In this document: positions 45,351-57,064 of the stretch, one piece after another
How the letters are laid out: each line of letters starts with the position of its first letter
Numbering within the stretch: the first letter of the stretch is position 1
Assembly: GCA_018806985.1 (NCBI GenBank)
Contig: JADANN010000309.1
Span: 868,001 to 932,000, forward strand
DNA length: 64,000 bases
Reading direction: 5' to 3'
DNA from: Angiostrongylus vasorum
Lineage: Eukaryota; Nematoda; Chromadorea; Rhabditida; Metastrongylidae
Program-made: the position numbers and the translations under genes
Notes under the pieces: model-generated
Database searches by the model: none
What the model saw: the letters and a program-made list of their open reading frames with translations, nothing else
Told to the model about the DNA's origin: nothing

Positions 45351-47502
45351 TCAGGGTGACATTGGCGTTGTCGAAGAGCCTGCACCTTTGAATGCATTTA
45401 ATACTTTCTCTTGCATTTCGTGAACTTCAGCAGAGACCTTTGTTGAGATGTCGGCATACTCTTTCTTTAATTGGTCTATCACCCATTCAACGCCTTTTCT
45501 TCCCTATAAAAAGGAATGTAAAGAATCAGTAAGTTGTCAAATTATTCAAGTACTAACAAACATAAAACACACTTACGACAACACATATTTGCACGTTGCT
45601 GCCAGCACCAGATCAGTGCGTTCTTCCTTTCTCCTCTCTAGTGACCCTTGGGTTCATATACCCAAGCCCGTCTTTTCTTTTACATTAGTAAGTGTTTTTG
45701 AGACAAATGTAAGGACGATGGTAAACAGGATCCCTCTGTATTGCACTCAACCAGTTGAAGAGAATTTGATTTGGTATTTGTGGAAGCAAAGTGAGACAAC
45801 CACCGAAATTTCTGTCCTATCAGTACGTCAGTAGGTATAATCATTGAGAGGGTAAAAGATCCGTTTGATGCGAAAAAAAAGGAACAGAAATCCTACAACT
45901 GATTGGCAGGTTCACATATAGGTCTTACTATACCTGTCGACGTGTCAAAGCAACACTGGAATGAGTTGGACGTACCTTGGCGGCATTGGAAGAATACACT
46001 CCTATGAAAGTTTTCTCGCAATAATCAGCGAATGCAGGCAGTGTAATCGCAACACTGGCTTCTTGTCTCAAAATTGTTCTAAACCAAGATGTCAATCATA
46101 TTGAAATCTGTTAACGTGTCCAAACCAGTGGACACTACGAGTCCTTGTCGCTTCACAGCAAAGAAACCAAATGCGTGGCAAACACTTACTTTGTGGGATC
46201 ATCGGGTAATGGAGTATATGTGAGCTTCTCGTCTACTTGAAGAAAGTGACAGCAGTTGAGCTGAAAAACAGAAGAAACAGAAGCAGATACTATGGGAGGA
46301 TAGATAAGTGACAACAGGTAAGCGTTTCTCACATTTCTTGTGGTGAGTGACATAGTTCTTGCTTCAGGATCGATGACAGTGTACTCGTGCGAGTACTGAG
46401 TTCCAGAAAATCCAGTCAGCTAAAGAACAAGCTAACGGAGTAAGATAACTTATGCTTGCCATGCTTTAGACGGATACGGAAACTTGATATGTGCAAAATA
46501 GCGTGACACAGGTGTGCACTTGTTGGTTATATTGACACTTCTGGGGATGTCTCAATGCTCATGATTCCTCTAATTTGTTTAAAACAGTGACAGACCCAAT
46601 TATTGACCCTGCATATCATGTGGTCAGGACATAAACACAAACCTATCATGGACGTAGAGTATGAACTATACACCATCAATTTGGAGCTCCCATATAGAAC
46701 GACTTTACAACAATCACTTAGTTTGATACTTGGATAACCCAACTTCACCGGCCGTGCAGGCTTCAGCATAATCTCCATTCTTTCGGAGTTTTGATGGTTC
46801 AGCCATTATGGGCCCAGTGTACATCGTAGCCCCGAAACCCAGGAACACTCAGCCGGTACAACAATTTTCAGCGCTCAAATTAAATGCTCGCTTAATTTGA
46901 AAAGAATTCGGTATGGAACAAACATATAACAAGTATAGCAGGCACATACGAAGTTAAAGCATAGAAAAACACCGTGAAAATGTTTGATTCCTCGCAACTC
47001 TAAGCGAACAATTATTTGAGTGGAAATCAATACATGTATGTATCTGGTAAATAGTGATAAGACCAGCATAAGGAATTGACTGGAGCAGCCCTTCTTTAAA
47101 TTACAAACTAGGTATTTTAAAAATGCAATTGGGACGTTGTGACAACTCGTCTTTATTAGGACATTGATAAAGGCTGTAAATCCGAGAAACATCCATTTTG
47201 ATCAAATGGTTCGACTCCAAGAAAACTACATCCACCCAAAACAACGGGTCCCCTAAGGCTCTCGATTTTGGAACTTGAATATATGAACCAGTAAAATCGC
47301 TCACCTTCGTCACCCATGACGGAATGTGAAAATGTGACTGAATGATCCTCTCCGACATAATCCTTCCAGCACGCAGCGTTTGTCGCAGCACATCCATGCC
47401 GGTCACTCCCTGGTTCATAGGGTTCGGGTATTTCCTCCATGCTGCTGTGACCACGGTCTCCCAATCATGGTCGAACACATGTTCCGAATTCCAAATCTTC
47501 AT
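45351..47502 (-). CDS. Slowmo/PRELID3-type PRELI domain protein, 5 exons
   Basis: Minus-strand exons: 47502-47305, 46419-46333, 46260-46190, 46078-45976, 45503-45351. All GT/AG, in phase, 203 aa, near the usual length of PRELID3/Slowmo proteins (about 195). The family works in the mitochondrial intermembrane space, where PRELI proteins carry phospholipids between outer and inner membranes with a TRIAP1/Mdm35 partner. The PRELI/MSF1 domain fills residues 1 to about 172: MKIWNSEHVFDHDWETV, AAWRKYPNPMN and IPSWVTK at the start, then YEYTVIDPEARTMSLTTRN (YEYT may be YSHEYT in the sequence), LNCCHFLQVDEKLTYTP, TILRQEASVAITLPAF. The C-terminal exon is a helical, lysine-rich extension ending TTPMSP. 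The start ATG lies 40 bp after a strong CTTTTCAG acceptor (exon start 47,542). TIM23 lies divergent, 1.7 kb away. Confidence 0.93.
46735..46865 (-). repeat. Family D fragment
   Basis: CATAATCTCCATTCTTTCGG, GGTTCAGCCATTATGGG and CCAGGAACACTC match parts of the family D reverse complement, with an internal deletion. It lies in the first slmo-like gene intron. Confidence 0.5.
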
Positions 47503-47542
47503 ACTGTGGTATTTGAAAAGTCGAGCTTGGCTCGTGGGACCC

Positions 47543-47550
47543 CTGAAAAG
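47543..47550 (-). promoter_or_regulatory. Probable spliced-leader acceptor of the slmo-like gene
   Basis: On the minus strand, ACTTTTCAG precedes the 40-bp leader. No upstream coding exon fits, so trans-splicing is the simpler reading. Confidence 0.45.
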
Positions 47551-48650
47551 TAGCAAGCACGTATTGTCTGTGCTGAACGTGAGCGATAAGCGATTCACGA
47601 TGTCTACGGTAACCCAAATACTTTATAGATATCGATGCTTATACCGGTAGCTTTACAAAATTATGCGATCAGCACAATCAGATAAATCCATGAGCTACGT
47701 GAGCGCATCTGAGCAACTATAAATAATCAATGAAGGGTTTCCCCGCGCTTCCTCTACGAAAACACAGGAAAGCACGTGATCTCCAACGACGCCACGCCTG
47801 TGACAGAACAACACAACATAAGATAACAGAAAGAGGTAATAGAGTCGAAACTTGAAAAACACAAAAGACCGACTTTCTATAAACCATGGCATAAATAATC
47901 AATAAATTTGCTTGAATAACTGATAAGCGAATTTGTGCACTGACTTTGTATCATTTCTGTGGTGAAACATCTTTCGTCACCATTAGAAGGAGAAAGACAG
48001 TACTAAATAACGAAGAACGAAGAGGACAGGAAAGAACACTAACCAAGTAGGGTCCGGAATATACAGTTTCTTCACAGAAGGGAACTTGCTGCTTAGAAGG
48101 GTGTCACTCAGTTAACGACGACAAATCTGAACGCGATTGATGAAATATTAACGCTTAACCTAACAACCTCACAATATAATGGTGAAATTAAACACTAACT
48201 GCCATCGGCTGAAGAAAAAAAACCAGACTTCACAGCCCTTTCCTCCTACTTCATACTCGAATGGGACAAAGCGAAGACAAGAAAGTGCGCCAAATAATTT
48301 ACAACATGCATAGCACTCATGGCTAGAGACATCGAAGAAAATTTCAACTTCTCCTAAGATATAATTCCCACTGAAATGCAGAAATGTTTCCACGGAATTT
48401 CCAGTATAGTAAAAGAAGGTGGTCCGTAGACATTAAATGTATAAATTAGCAATTATGTACAACACCACCAGCCAAACAGAAACTATACCCATATGACGTC
48501 ATCATTGCTCCAGACACAATTCGTACGGCCCTTTAATACGTCACTCCGTCAGGATGTCCTTCTTCTTCATGTAAAGGGGTTTTTTCATCGCTGCGATGTA
48601 AGCGTTTTTCCCAAAAGCAGTGAATCAGTAACTTTTTTGTTACTTATGTA
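47545..48650. other. Shared upstream region of two divergent mitochondrial genes
   Basis: Sequence between the slmo-like gene (minus) and TIM23 (plus). No coding exon recognised; small frames at 47,695-47,892 and 48,169-48,393 have no motif. It may act as a bidirectional promoter. Confidence 0.35.
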
Positions 48651-48940
48651 CATATATGGATATATTCATATATATATATATATATGTACGTGTATGTGCA
48701 CACGTTTGCACCTACATGTACATACATATATATAGACATATATGCGCATGTATATGTATATGTTATTTACATATATTTGCATACTTGGATACGTGGATGA
48801 CCCTTCTTCACTGGGTCCCAGCACAGTTCCCACTTTTTTGGAGTTTTGCTGGTTTAGCTATTATAGCTCCTTGGAGTCCTGGGGTCAGCCTAACCAAAAT
48901 CTGCTCCTGGTCGTCAATGCAAATACACGTATATCGGTAC

Positions 48941-49005
<65 letters not shown>
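48650..49005. repeat. TA/TATG microsatellite tracts flanking a family D fragment
   Basis: Alternating AT, ATAC and ATGT runs at 48,650-48,780 and a nearly pure (TA)n at about 48,943-49,005 with single C interruptions. The (TA)n is self-complementary and could extrude a cruciform. Confidence 0.85.
48785..48930 (-). repeat. Family D fragment
   Basis: TGGATACGTGGATGACCC, then TTTTGCTGGTTTAGC, CCTTGGAGTCCTGGGGTCAG and AAAATCTGCTCC match the reverse complement of the family D 3' half. It is embedded between AT microsatellite tracts. Confidence 0.6.
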
Positions 49006-49009
<4 letters not shown>

Positions 49010-49261
49010 GCTTCCTTTTCATTTTAATTCATCTAAAATCAGTTATCCTAGTTTTCTTGCGCTTGAAGGATTCGCGTTATGAAACATTCTATGTGCGGTT
49101 CTGTTATGAACGAGGTGGTATTCAATTAAATGCATACATTTCGTACTTGAGCCAATCTCGGTTATGCTTTTTTAAGATTTCGTTTGTGTTATGTCACCTC
49201 AAATAGATATGTTTTTAATACTTTGGGATTTTAATATCTCTATCTCGTTGCTGCGGAGCCA

Positions 49262-51845
49262 ATGTCTTGGTTTGGTTGGGGCGGTTCCTCGGAGAAGACA
49301 TCTCATTCGACTCTGGAGACGCCAAGTACGCCTATAGATCTCAGTGGTGGAGGTGGTGGAGTGTCCTTCAGCATTGACGATCACGCATCTCAAGTTGGTC
49401 ACCTTTTATTAGCAATATGTGCGTGTTGAGAAATTGCAGGTTGTTATGTCTCAGTCCCCCTTTCTTGGAAGGCAAAGTGTTCTGTTCAGGAAAACTCTCC
49501 GTTCTCCACTCCTGTACTTGCTCTCGATCAAATTAAAAGCGCTGGGGTGCCTGTGACGAGGCAAATGACTCCATACTTACAGGTTATTTGTGTCTTATCC
49601 CATTCTAAGACATCAACTATTCTGTTTTTTACACCGTAGCCTACTTTGAGCCATTGCTCTTCTTTTCCTGCCGACGTAATGGCTGTTTTCGTATGGACGA
49701 CTTACATTCTTTTATTGGGTTGCAGATGGACCCCTCAATGTTCATCTCTTCACAACCGCAGTATATTATGCCCGATGGTGGAACTGGAACTTCTGGCAAA
49801 GGAAAGTTCGAGTTCGCTCTCGGACATATTGGTTGGGCTGTAGGTAGTGGATTTGCAGTTGGTTCAATAAGAGGAGCTCTTGGTGAACTCGTAAATCCTG
49901 AGACAAGGAAGCTGGTAATTGTTTTACTCATAATTCACTCTTAATGTAGATATCAAATATTTCTTGCTAGCATATATTTATGCTTACTTCTAGCTTAGTA
50001 TTTCTAGACAGGGAAGCCTTGGATGACTCGTATGGTAAACGCAACAGTCAAACACGGATCGGGATATGCTCAACCAGCTGGTTTTGTAATTGTTCTACGA
50101 TGACCAAATGTTTCACGATAGCGGTTTTTTTTTCTTAGGCCTGTCCAAACACATTTCAGACTGTAAGGGATTTTTTAAAATAAAATTTTGTTTTATTTCA
50201 TATGACCCATCGTCAAATCTACTGTGCAGGTCCCAGCGTTTCTTAGATTCGACTCGTTTTCCTCGAATTTATCACCTACAATGGTCTACGAACATTTCAC
50301 TCGTTGTTTCAGCTGCTGCTTGAGGATTTCATCCTCTTTTATGAGTATCGTAGAATACTGGTCGAGTCGATTCTCCTTGTAATCTTGGAGGTAGCCGGGC
50401 TAAGACTGAGGTGTTCCCACGTGAGTTGTAAAAGTGCGTTGGGGCGAAGATGGAACTAGCGCCTTTTGCTTACTGGTCGACGGCATCACTAACCACTGCG
50501 CTATCCCACCTCTTAATGGAGTTTATAGATTGGAATAAAAATCATTGGAGTTAAATCTTTGACAAAAAAGCGTATATTTTTGTTTACTAGGGTGCAATTC
50601 TGAATTTTCAGAGCTCATGAAACATTTTTTTCTGCATATCTTCGTCAGAACTCATATTTCGAACGTAAAAAGCAATTGAAGAAATTTGTTTGAAAAAACA
50701 CAAACATTTGTGAACAAAAAGTTCACTTCCTCCAATACACAAGTGGGAACACTCTAGCCAAGCTATCCCGGGACTCCATGGAAAGTCGACTCGACCAGCA
50801 TTCGACGACATCAAAGACGAAAGGAAAATCCTCAAGCAGCACCCGAAGTCACACGTAAAAAATTGGAAGACCTTTGTATGGTGGGGAGCAAGGAAACCAA
50901 TCGAATGCGAGAAGTGCTGAGGAGATCTGCACAGTAGATGTGGAAAACGGGTCGTGTAAAAAAAATTTTACAATATATCCACTATGATGCTGAGATATTT
51001 GCAAAAAGTCAGTCCCTCAACCAAGATCGAACGTGAACTCCCGGAAAAGGTAAACACGAGTTCGATCTTCCCTGGGAGTCCATGTCTTGCAAATATCTCG
51101 GCATCACAATGGTTGTGTTTCACATCATACCATGCCGTAAAAAAAATAATAGCCAGTAGGTAAGAAGTTAAAATAACATATGCATATTTTTAAATATACT
51201 CAAGGCACAAGAACGGAGTTTTCTATATAAACCTTCAAATCTTTTCCACTAGCCAACTAGTTAAGAAATCATCGTGTGTGATCAGAAAAGCACCTTCTTT
51301 TCTGGGGTGTTAATGGTTTAACTACAGTTTATTGGATTGTATAGACGAATGTAAATACTTTAGTAGTACCTTCAAGTTTCGTGACGTTATTTTCTTTTTT
51401 TTTATAACGCTCTCCTTTCTTTTAAAAAAACGTTTGACTTCCAAATATTTGGCTGACTTTGTGGTTTTCTTTCCCTGGAACTATTCCGTTTTTGCTTTCT
51501 TTTGAAAAGTTTTGTTGCATAAACTACTGCTAATAGTTCAGGTGCCGTTGTATTCATGTACTCTGCCCTAGAAATAGCATTACGTTCTGTTCGTGCAGAG
51601 GACGAGTTGAATTGCCTGGGTGCCGGTGCGCTCACAGGCGCGATCTATCGTAGTCCTTATGGACTAAGAGCAAGTGGAATAGGTAAGATTTGTTACTAAG
51701 GAGCTTTTATGGTCTTTACATCTTATTATTCCAGAAGATCGATGTTTCTTTTATTGTAGGTGCATTTGTTGGCCTAGCACTAGCGGCAGCATGGACCGTA
51801 GCAAATCCTGATAGCAGACAACGGATTTCAGAGATATTTGCTTAA
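49262..51845 (+). CDS. timm-23: Mitochondrial import inner membrane translocase subunit TIM23, 6 exons
   Basis: Exons: 49262-49393, 49490-49582, 49726-49914, 50008-50080, 51542-51682, 51760-51845. All GT/AG and in phase, 237 aa. TIM23 forms the core of the presequence translocase of the inner membrane. The N-terminal 75 residues are hydrophilic (MSWFGWGGSSEKTSHS; SPFSTPVLALDQI; TPYLQMDPSMF), the intermembrane-space receptor part. The C-terminal half is the four-helix Tim17/22/23 fold: KFEFALGHIGWAVGSG with glycine-zipper spacing, GKPWMTRMVNATVKHGS, VVFMYSALEIALR, the matrix-loop signature RAEDELNCLGAGALTGAIYRS, and GAFVGLALAAAW. In exon 2 the acceptor TGTTCAG at 49,489 keeps the phase; an upstream CAG at 49,439 does not. 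The ATG has no clear spliced-leader acceptor close by. Intron 4 holds SINE and foldback copies. Confidence 0.94.
50222..50520 (-). repeat. tRNA-headed SINE (family C)
   Basis: On the minus strand it starts AGAGGTGGGATAGCGCAGTGG (21 bases; key A box TAGCGCAGTGG) and ends near CACAGTAGATTTGACG. It lies in TIM23 intron 4. Confidence 0.65.
50745..50970 (+). repeat. Family C SINE tail
   Basis: AAGTGGGAACACTCTAGCC, CCCGGGACTCCATGG, ATCCTCAAGCAGCAC and CTGCACAGTAGATGTGG recur at 1,705-1,930, 56,815-57,010 and 61,075-61,275. Confidence 0.6.
50985..51170. repeat. Short foldback repeat
   Basis: ATGATGCTGAGATATTTGC ... GATCGAACGTGAACTCCCGG is mirrored by ACACGAGTTCGATCTTCCC ... TTGCAAATATCTCGGCATCA with almost no spacer. 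It ends with AATAATAGCCAGTAGG, a variant of the family terminal motif. It lies in TIM23 intron 4. Confidence 0.65.
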
Positions 51846-51849
51846 ACAG

Positions 51850-52505
51850 AGTTACTTTTGATGTTGTTATTCATCGTTACTGTTTTAGCTTGGAATATAT
51901 ATTACATGCGTTACACATATATACATATACACATATATATCTATATGTATACATATGCCAAGCTTCCATTTTATAGAGGGTAGGACCAATTTTGCAATAG
52001 TGCCGGCAGGTTTGCAAAAAAAAGTGGTTGTGGTTAATGGATCGGTTCATCGCTAACTATAGCGCTAAACTAGTGTGAAGCATTGTTAGAATTTCTAATA
52101 GGAATCCAAGCTGTAGCTAGCGTGTTGCATTGGAGGACTGTGAATTGAAAATACTGTTTGGTTTTCACAGTTTCACTTATTGATGTACACTTTCTCAAAA
52201 TAATAGACGAGTTGGTCAACTAAGAAAAGAAATGATAAGCGATTTGAACAGTCTGTTGGAATGAGACGTGATGAATGGGACCTGTTGTCACTGATGGCTA
52301 GCAAAAAATCTTGCTAAGAAGCCAAATGGTTCCCACCAGTTTTTATGCTTAATTTCATATCGATTTCTTAAGAGAATAATGCGGTTGACCGTAGTTCTTA
52401 TTCATTACTGAAACCCTGTTTGATGAAGTGTAATTGTCTAGTATATTTTGAACTGTTATTTCATAAAGAGAGTGTAAACGCTGTCCCTTTCACACAGGAT
52501 AAAGA
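51850..52505. other. TIM23 3' flank, nothing recognised
   Basis: A short AT/ACAT microsatellite (51,890-51,955) follows the stop codon. No clear AATAAA is seen within 300 bp. Confidence 0.4.
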
Positions 52506-52509
52506 TTAG

Positions 52510-52785
52510 AAGAAAACCTTTCGGCGCTGATGAATCCCTGAGGAATGTGCTATGCATTCGACTTCATTAAGCATCGTCGGAGGTGATTGAGTGCATATCT
52601 GGCTTTTACAATGACTCGTGGTAGCCCACCCATGTATCGAGCCATTGCTGCTATCCTCCCAGACAACTTTGGTACCAATACAACTTGCGGACCCTAGAGG
52701 GATGGAGACCTTGACGAGCACGGGGCGCTGAGATTAAACCCATTTGTATTGTAGGGCACCCCGACCACTGGGCCAGACGTGCCCT
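52510..52785 (-). repeat. tRNA-derived SINE (family S1)
   Basis: Tail at 52,520 (GGCGCTGATGAATCCCTGAG), core TATCCTCCCAGACAACTTTGG, head GGGCACGTCTGGCCCAGTGG on the minus strand. Confidence 0.72.
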
Positions 52786-52789
52786 TTTT

Positions 52790-54060
52790 TTCTTTCACTC
52801 AAGATGTTCCAAAATTCGTATTATACAGTACTTCCATAAGTCAAAGTTTCTAGTGCTATCTAATTAATGGAAAAGAACTGGTCACCATTCTACAACAATA
52901 TTCTACTCAGTGCACTTCGCTTATGTTGGGAAGGTTTGTAATTTTTAAGAATTGTCTTGGACAAGCTTAGTTTCTAGTAATGTCGATACGTCAGTAGGTC
53001 CATGCGTAGCAAAAGCATGCGACAATACTGTTGCTACAAGTCAGCTGCTTGTTAACTGTCGACGAATGGGTTTGTGAGGAGCAGGAGTGGTTTGCTTAAT
53101 GTTTACATACATTCTGGAGAACAGTTGTTATTTTCAATTCATTACACTTGGGATGGTGCATTAGCAAGGCGGGTTACTTGACTTGTTTATGCTTAAATTT
53201 CGAGTGAGATGCCCATTAAGGCTCTGATAAGGTCAACCTACAGGCATTTGGTCAACAGTGAACATCGTCTTGAAGGTATGATGAGCTATAACACCAATCT
53301 CAACCATGTCAAGCACGAGAGGTGGGAGACTATGCGTTTGCTGGTGAAAAACGGAAGGCTAAGTGCAACACAAAAGACAGCATGCACTTAATCAAGGTCA
53401 GAAGTTGTTTCGTAGTATGCGATCTGTATCGCTGATACCATGGATTGACTTGTACATAAGGCTTTAGATTCTGGAAGTCAGTTTAATCAAAAGGAAATAA
53501 CCGGTTGGCTGTTGGCTTGTCGAAGCGAATGGTTCGATGGACCATTGTCACTGTGGATTTAGCACCGGTTAACGAAGAACAGCCGAGTTCTCCGGTTGTC
53601 GATCTGCCAAGCGCTGTTTCCGCTCCTTCGAAAGGTGTTATGTGAAAAGAAAAGAAGGAGTAAAGAATAACCATCAGCTCAATCAAGACCGGGTTGAAGT
53701 GCTGCAATGTTGGTGAGACCCGTGCTGCATTTTGTACTGGAAACTGATGACGGATGACGAGTGAGTCTAAGTGACTTGAATTTGTATCCTCCACAAAAAT
53801 ACTTGAGCCCAGGTGCTTTCGACAATTTAAACAGTTGGAAATACTTCCTGAATTTAGCTCGGACTTCCATGTTTTATGTGTTATTCCAGAGAACGAGCTA
53901 CAGGGCAGCTCTGGCGCGCTGAGAGCTTTATTAAGGACTATTCGAACTATTCGTTAGTACGACTACAGTTATGTACACGTGAGTAACTGAGGAGTTGGTG
54001 GATCAATTGGAAACGTGTTGATCGGACAGTCTAGGTAAGGACCACTTCCGATAAGATTTG
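52790..54060. other. Unassigned region
   Basis: Several frames (53,209-53,391 plus, 53,483-53,870 minus) have some coding character but no recognisable motif and no in-phase splice partners. I do not call a gene. Confidence 0.3.
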
Positions 54061-54074
54061 GAGTACAATGACGC

Positions 54075-54480
54075 TGAGATAACTTTAATGATGCTGAGAT
54101 ATTTGCAAAACTCGGACTGCAGGGTGTCTGCGATGGGGAACGAACGCGCTATTGTCCTTTCCGGGAAGTAACGCGTACACCACCACACCATGCGGGTCCT
54201 TCGTTTCGCCTGTCTCTCAGCTAGTTCTATCGATCTTTTTGTCGACCGTTGACGGGTGATTGCTGATGGCAAAAGATCGATAGAACTAGCTGAGAGACAG
54301 GCGAAACGAAAGGCCCGCATGGTGTGGTGGTGAACGCGTTACTCTCCGGAAAGGACAATAGCGCGTTCGTTCCCCACCGCAGACACCTGCGATCCAGAAT
54401 TTTGCAAATATCTCAGCATCATTAAAGTTATACTTCACAATATATACCCTGCCGTTAAAAAGAATAGGTAGTAAATAATA
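54075..54480. repeat. Near-perfect palindromic foldback with tRNA-like arms
   Basis: The outer sequence ACTTTAATGATGCTGAGATA at 54,081 returns inverted as ATCTCAGCATCATTAAAGT at 54,411. The arms are about 165 bp, with a spacer of about 30 bp centred near 54,250 (arm ends ATCGATC... on both sides). Each arm carries CATGGTGTGGTGGTGAACGCG (21 nt; A-box-like TGGTGTGGTGG) and GCGTTCGTTCCCC (B-box-like). The family terminal motif TAGGTAGTAAATAA lies at 54,464. Confidence 0.85.
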
Positions 54481-54484
54481 CGTT

Positions 54485-54935
54485 AGAAATGATGCTGAGA
54501 TATCTGCAAAACTCGGAACGGCAGATACCTGCGGTGGGGATCGAACACGCTATTACCCTTTCCAGGGGCTAACGCGTCCTTCGTTTCGCCTTTCTCTGAT
54601 CCAGTTCTCTATCTACCAGTGTCACCAGCAATCACCCGTCAATCACCTATCATTGTGATTTCGACTGCAGCCTCGGCTTAATTGGGTTCAATGCCGATTT
54701 TGGCTACCCAGATCAATCCCGTTGACTGGTGTTCGGTGATGTCACTGGTAGATAGAAAACAAGCTGAGGGGAAGGTGAAACTAAGGACCAGCATGGTGTG
54801 GTGGTGAATGCGCTAGCCCCCGGAAGGGGCAATAGCGTGTTCGATTCACAGCGCAGACAGCTGCCGTGCGGAGTTTCGCAAAAATCTTAGCATCAATGTG
54901 GTTGATTTCGCACAATACACTGCCGTGAAATTTCG
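54485..54935. repeat. Foldback repeat, older copy
   Basis: Left arm ATGATGCTGAGATATCTGC with GGTGGGGATCGAACACGC; right arm GTGTTCGATTCACAGCGC with CGCAAAAATCTTAGCATCA. The spacer is longer (about 170 bp) and contains CGACTGCAGCCTCGGCTTAA, also seen at 32,450 and 29,630. Confidence 0.7.
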
Positions 54936-55990
54936 AGTATGGTTCAAGTTCCTACGTAGACGACAGTTAGCCTTCTTTTCTTTGCTATTGTCACAACGTG
55001 CTCTCGGTTTTTTTATAACCGGGCGTCGAGTGCTAACACCTCTGCTTGTTAAAATTAACTCTGCATCTGACTTCTACACAATGACGCAATGAGATCCGTG
55101 AGTAGTTATTCCTCAGCTTTTCATCCAGCTGGATAAAAATAGCTGAAAACTTCTTTACTCGCGTTTCGGAAAGTTTGTGTGAAACTGAATGCGTGAGATG
55201 TCAGCTTTAAGCTTCCGTTATTTCTCTTTTGGCAAGCACCTGAAGCTTGAATACTTCGATGCAACAATCCCATTCAGAAGAATCTTCTTGAAATCGAAGT
55301 GTTTAGCAGAACAAATCCTCACAAATGTACAGATAGTCGTTTTTTGAATTAAGTGATTCTTGTACATTACCTGTCACCTAAACTGAGGACAGTTCCACAT
55401 CTTCATTCAAAAGTCAGCTAAGAACGAACCAAAGCCGGCAATCACCGCCATCCTGGAGGATAGCTAGCCGAAAATGTCAAACCTATTCAAAACGGGGGAA
55501 CTTCTGCGGGGGCACTTCTCAGGCACTCTATCATCGCTATTTAGCTAGTCCGAGGAAAAATAACTCGGTCACCAATGAAAGCACTGATAAAACAGATAAG
55601 GTTATTGTGTGAAATTTTTTTCTATCCGTTGTCGCTTTACTTTTTATATTCTGTGCTTTTAGGTCCCAAAAAGAAGTTGAATTCAGCGCAATCAGTCAAA
55701 TTCGCAAAGACTGGTCTTCAGAAATTTAAAATCAGCTGTTGCCAATAAGTCAAGAAGGTGTTAATGGTCATCGCGTGAAGTCTTGTCCTTTGTAGCCTAT
55801 GAGATTGATTTCCACAGTCAATTCGCAAAAAATGCTGAAGCGCAATGTCCTCATTGGAGCGTAGGGGGTTCCGCAGTGATAGTGATACTACTAAAAAATG
55901 TGCGAATGTTCGACCCTAAGCCGACCGTACCGAGCCGCTCATCTCCCATAGGTTAGGAATTTGGTACGAGGTGTGTCTGTGAAGAATGCA
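54935..55990. other. Unassigned region
   Basis: No exon pair or repeat recognised except a possible SINE core remnant near 55,915-55,990 (GCCGACCGTACCGAGCCGC, then GGTACGAGGTGTGTCTG). Confidence 0.35.
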
Positions 55991-56510
55991 CTCCGTACAA
56001 CGTTTTATTTACTGCCTACTTTTTTTACGGAGTGATATCACTTGAAGTACAACAGACCCTAGGCCGGATTCGGATCCGCAGTTACCCTTTCCGTGGGGTT
56101 GCATGTTATTCACTACACCATTGAGGCCATTGCTCTGCGTTTCTCTTAGCCAGAATCTGGCCGGGGGATCTGAGTTTTGCATCTATCTCAGCATCACTAT
56201 GGTTATAATTCACATAGTAGTCCGCCATGGAAAAAAGTAATAGGCAGTAAATAAAAAAGTTGTACATTGTCATTGCGACCACATCCTCAGATTAACTGGG
56301 TTCAAGGCCGATTGTGTCCCCAGATCACTGCCATTGACGGATGATTGCTGATGTCATGGTCAGGATAAAAAACTGGCTAAGAGAAAGACAAAGCAAGCGC
56401 TTGGGTGGTGCAATCGGCAACAAGTGAACCCCCGGGAGAGGTAATGGCGAGTTTCAATCTGGTATAGGGGCTGAATTTTGCGGATATCTCAGATCATTTT
56501 AGTAGAATTT
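55990..56510. repeat. Foldback repeat plus adjacent arm
   Basis: 55,995-56,250 is bounded by inverted terminal motifs TTTTATTTACTGCCTACTTT and AAAAGTAATAGGCAGTAAAT. Inside are a tRNA-like minus arm and TCTCAGCATCACTATGGTTA. 56,270-56,500 is a plus arm with GGTGGTGCAATCGGCAACA. Confidence 0.65.
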
Positions 56511-56754
56511 ACTCCCTCTGATCTAGAAGAGCTAACGATTGGCTGTGATGAAGATCCGGCGACACCCTATTTTCGACTATCTTAGGATGCCAGAGAGCGC
56601 TTGTTTAACTAACAACATCCGTCGAAAATACCAAAGAGCTAAACATACATGACTACAGCCCGAAGACATTGGTGGACGATGCATGCTAGAGAAACGAATA
56701 AAATGCAAGAACGGGTCCGCACAATGTGATGTATGGGTATAGTATACTCGTTTA

Positions 56755-57030
56755 GGGTTAGGAAATAAGTACGAGATTTGTCTGCTAAGAGCTCTCCCTT
56801 TAATCCAAGTGGGAACGACCTAGCACGGTTATTCCAACGTTCCAGGGGGATCCAGTCGAGCAGCATTCAGTGACACTAGTGACGAAGAAGAAAAAAATCC
56901 TTACGCACCAGCCGCACCTAGACGCGGAAAGTTAGAAGACCTTTCTGGATGATGGTTGCGAGGAAACGAATAGATTGGAATAAGTGCTGGGAGCCATGCA
57001 TGTGATATCCGATCGTGTAAAATAATATCC
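56755..57030 (+). repeat. Family C SINE tail
   Basis: AAGTGGGAACGACCTAGCAC, TTCCAGGGGGATCCAGTCG and GACCTTTCTGGATGATGG match the copy at 50,745-50,970. The head is truncated. Confidence 0.55.
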
Positions 57031-57064
57031 TCATTATCCTAAAAAAGCCTTCACTAGATTCGAC

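Noticed and set aside
48493..49206. Open frames through the AT-rich tracts
   Set aside because: They encode only Tyr-Ile-Tyr repeats from the microsatellite and are artefacts of low complexity.
45351..51845. Nematode-type operon of the mitochondrial genes
   Set aside because: The three genes alternate in strand, so they cannot form one polycistronic unit; at most a divergent promoter is shared.
53483..53870. Overlapping minus-strand frames
   Set aside because: Two frames compete over the same DNA, neither has motifs or splice partners, and no repeat match explains them.
54075..54480. CRISPR-like or bacterial inverted repeat
   Set aside because: The palindrome belongs to a eukaryotic repeat family with several copies in this window; there are no spacer-repeat arrays anywhere.
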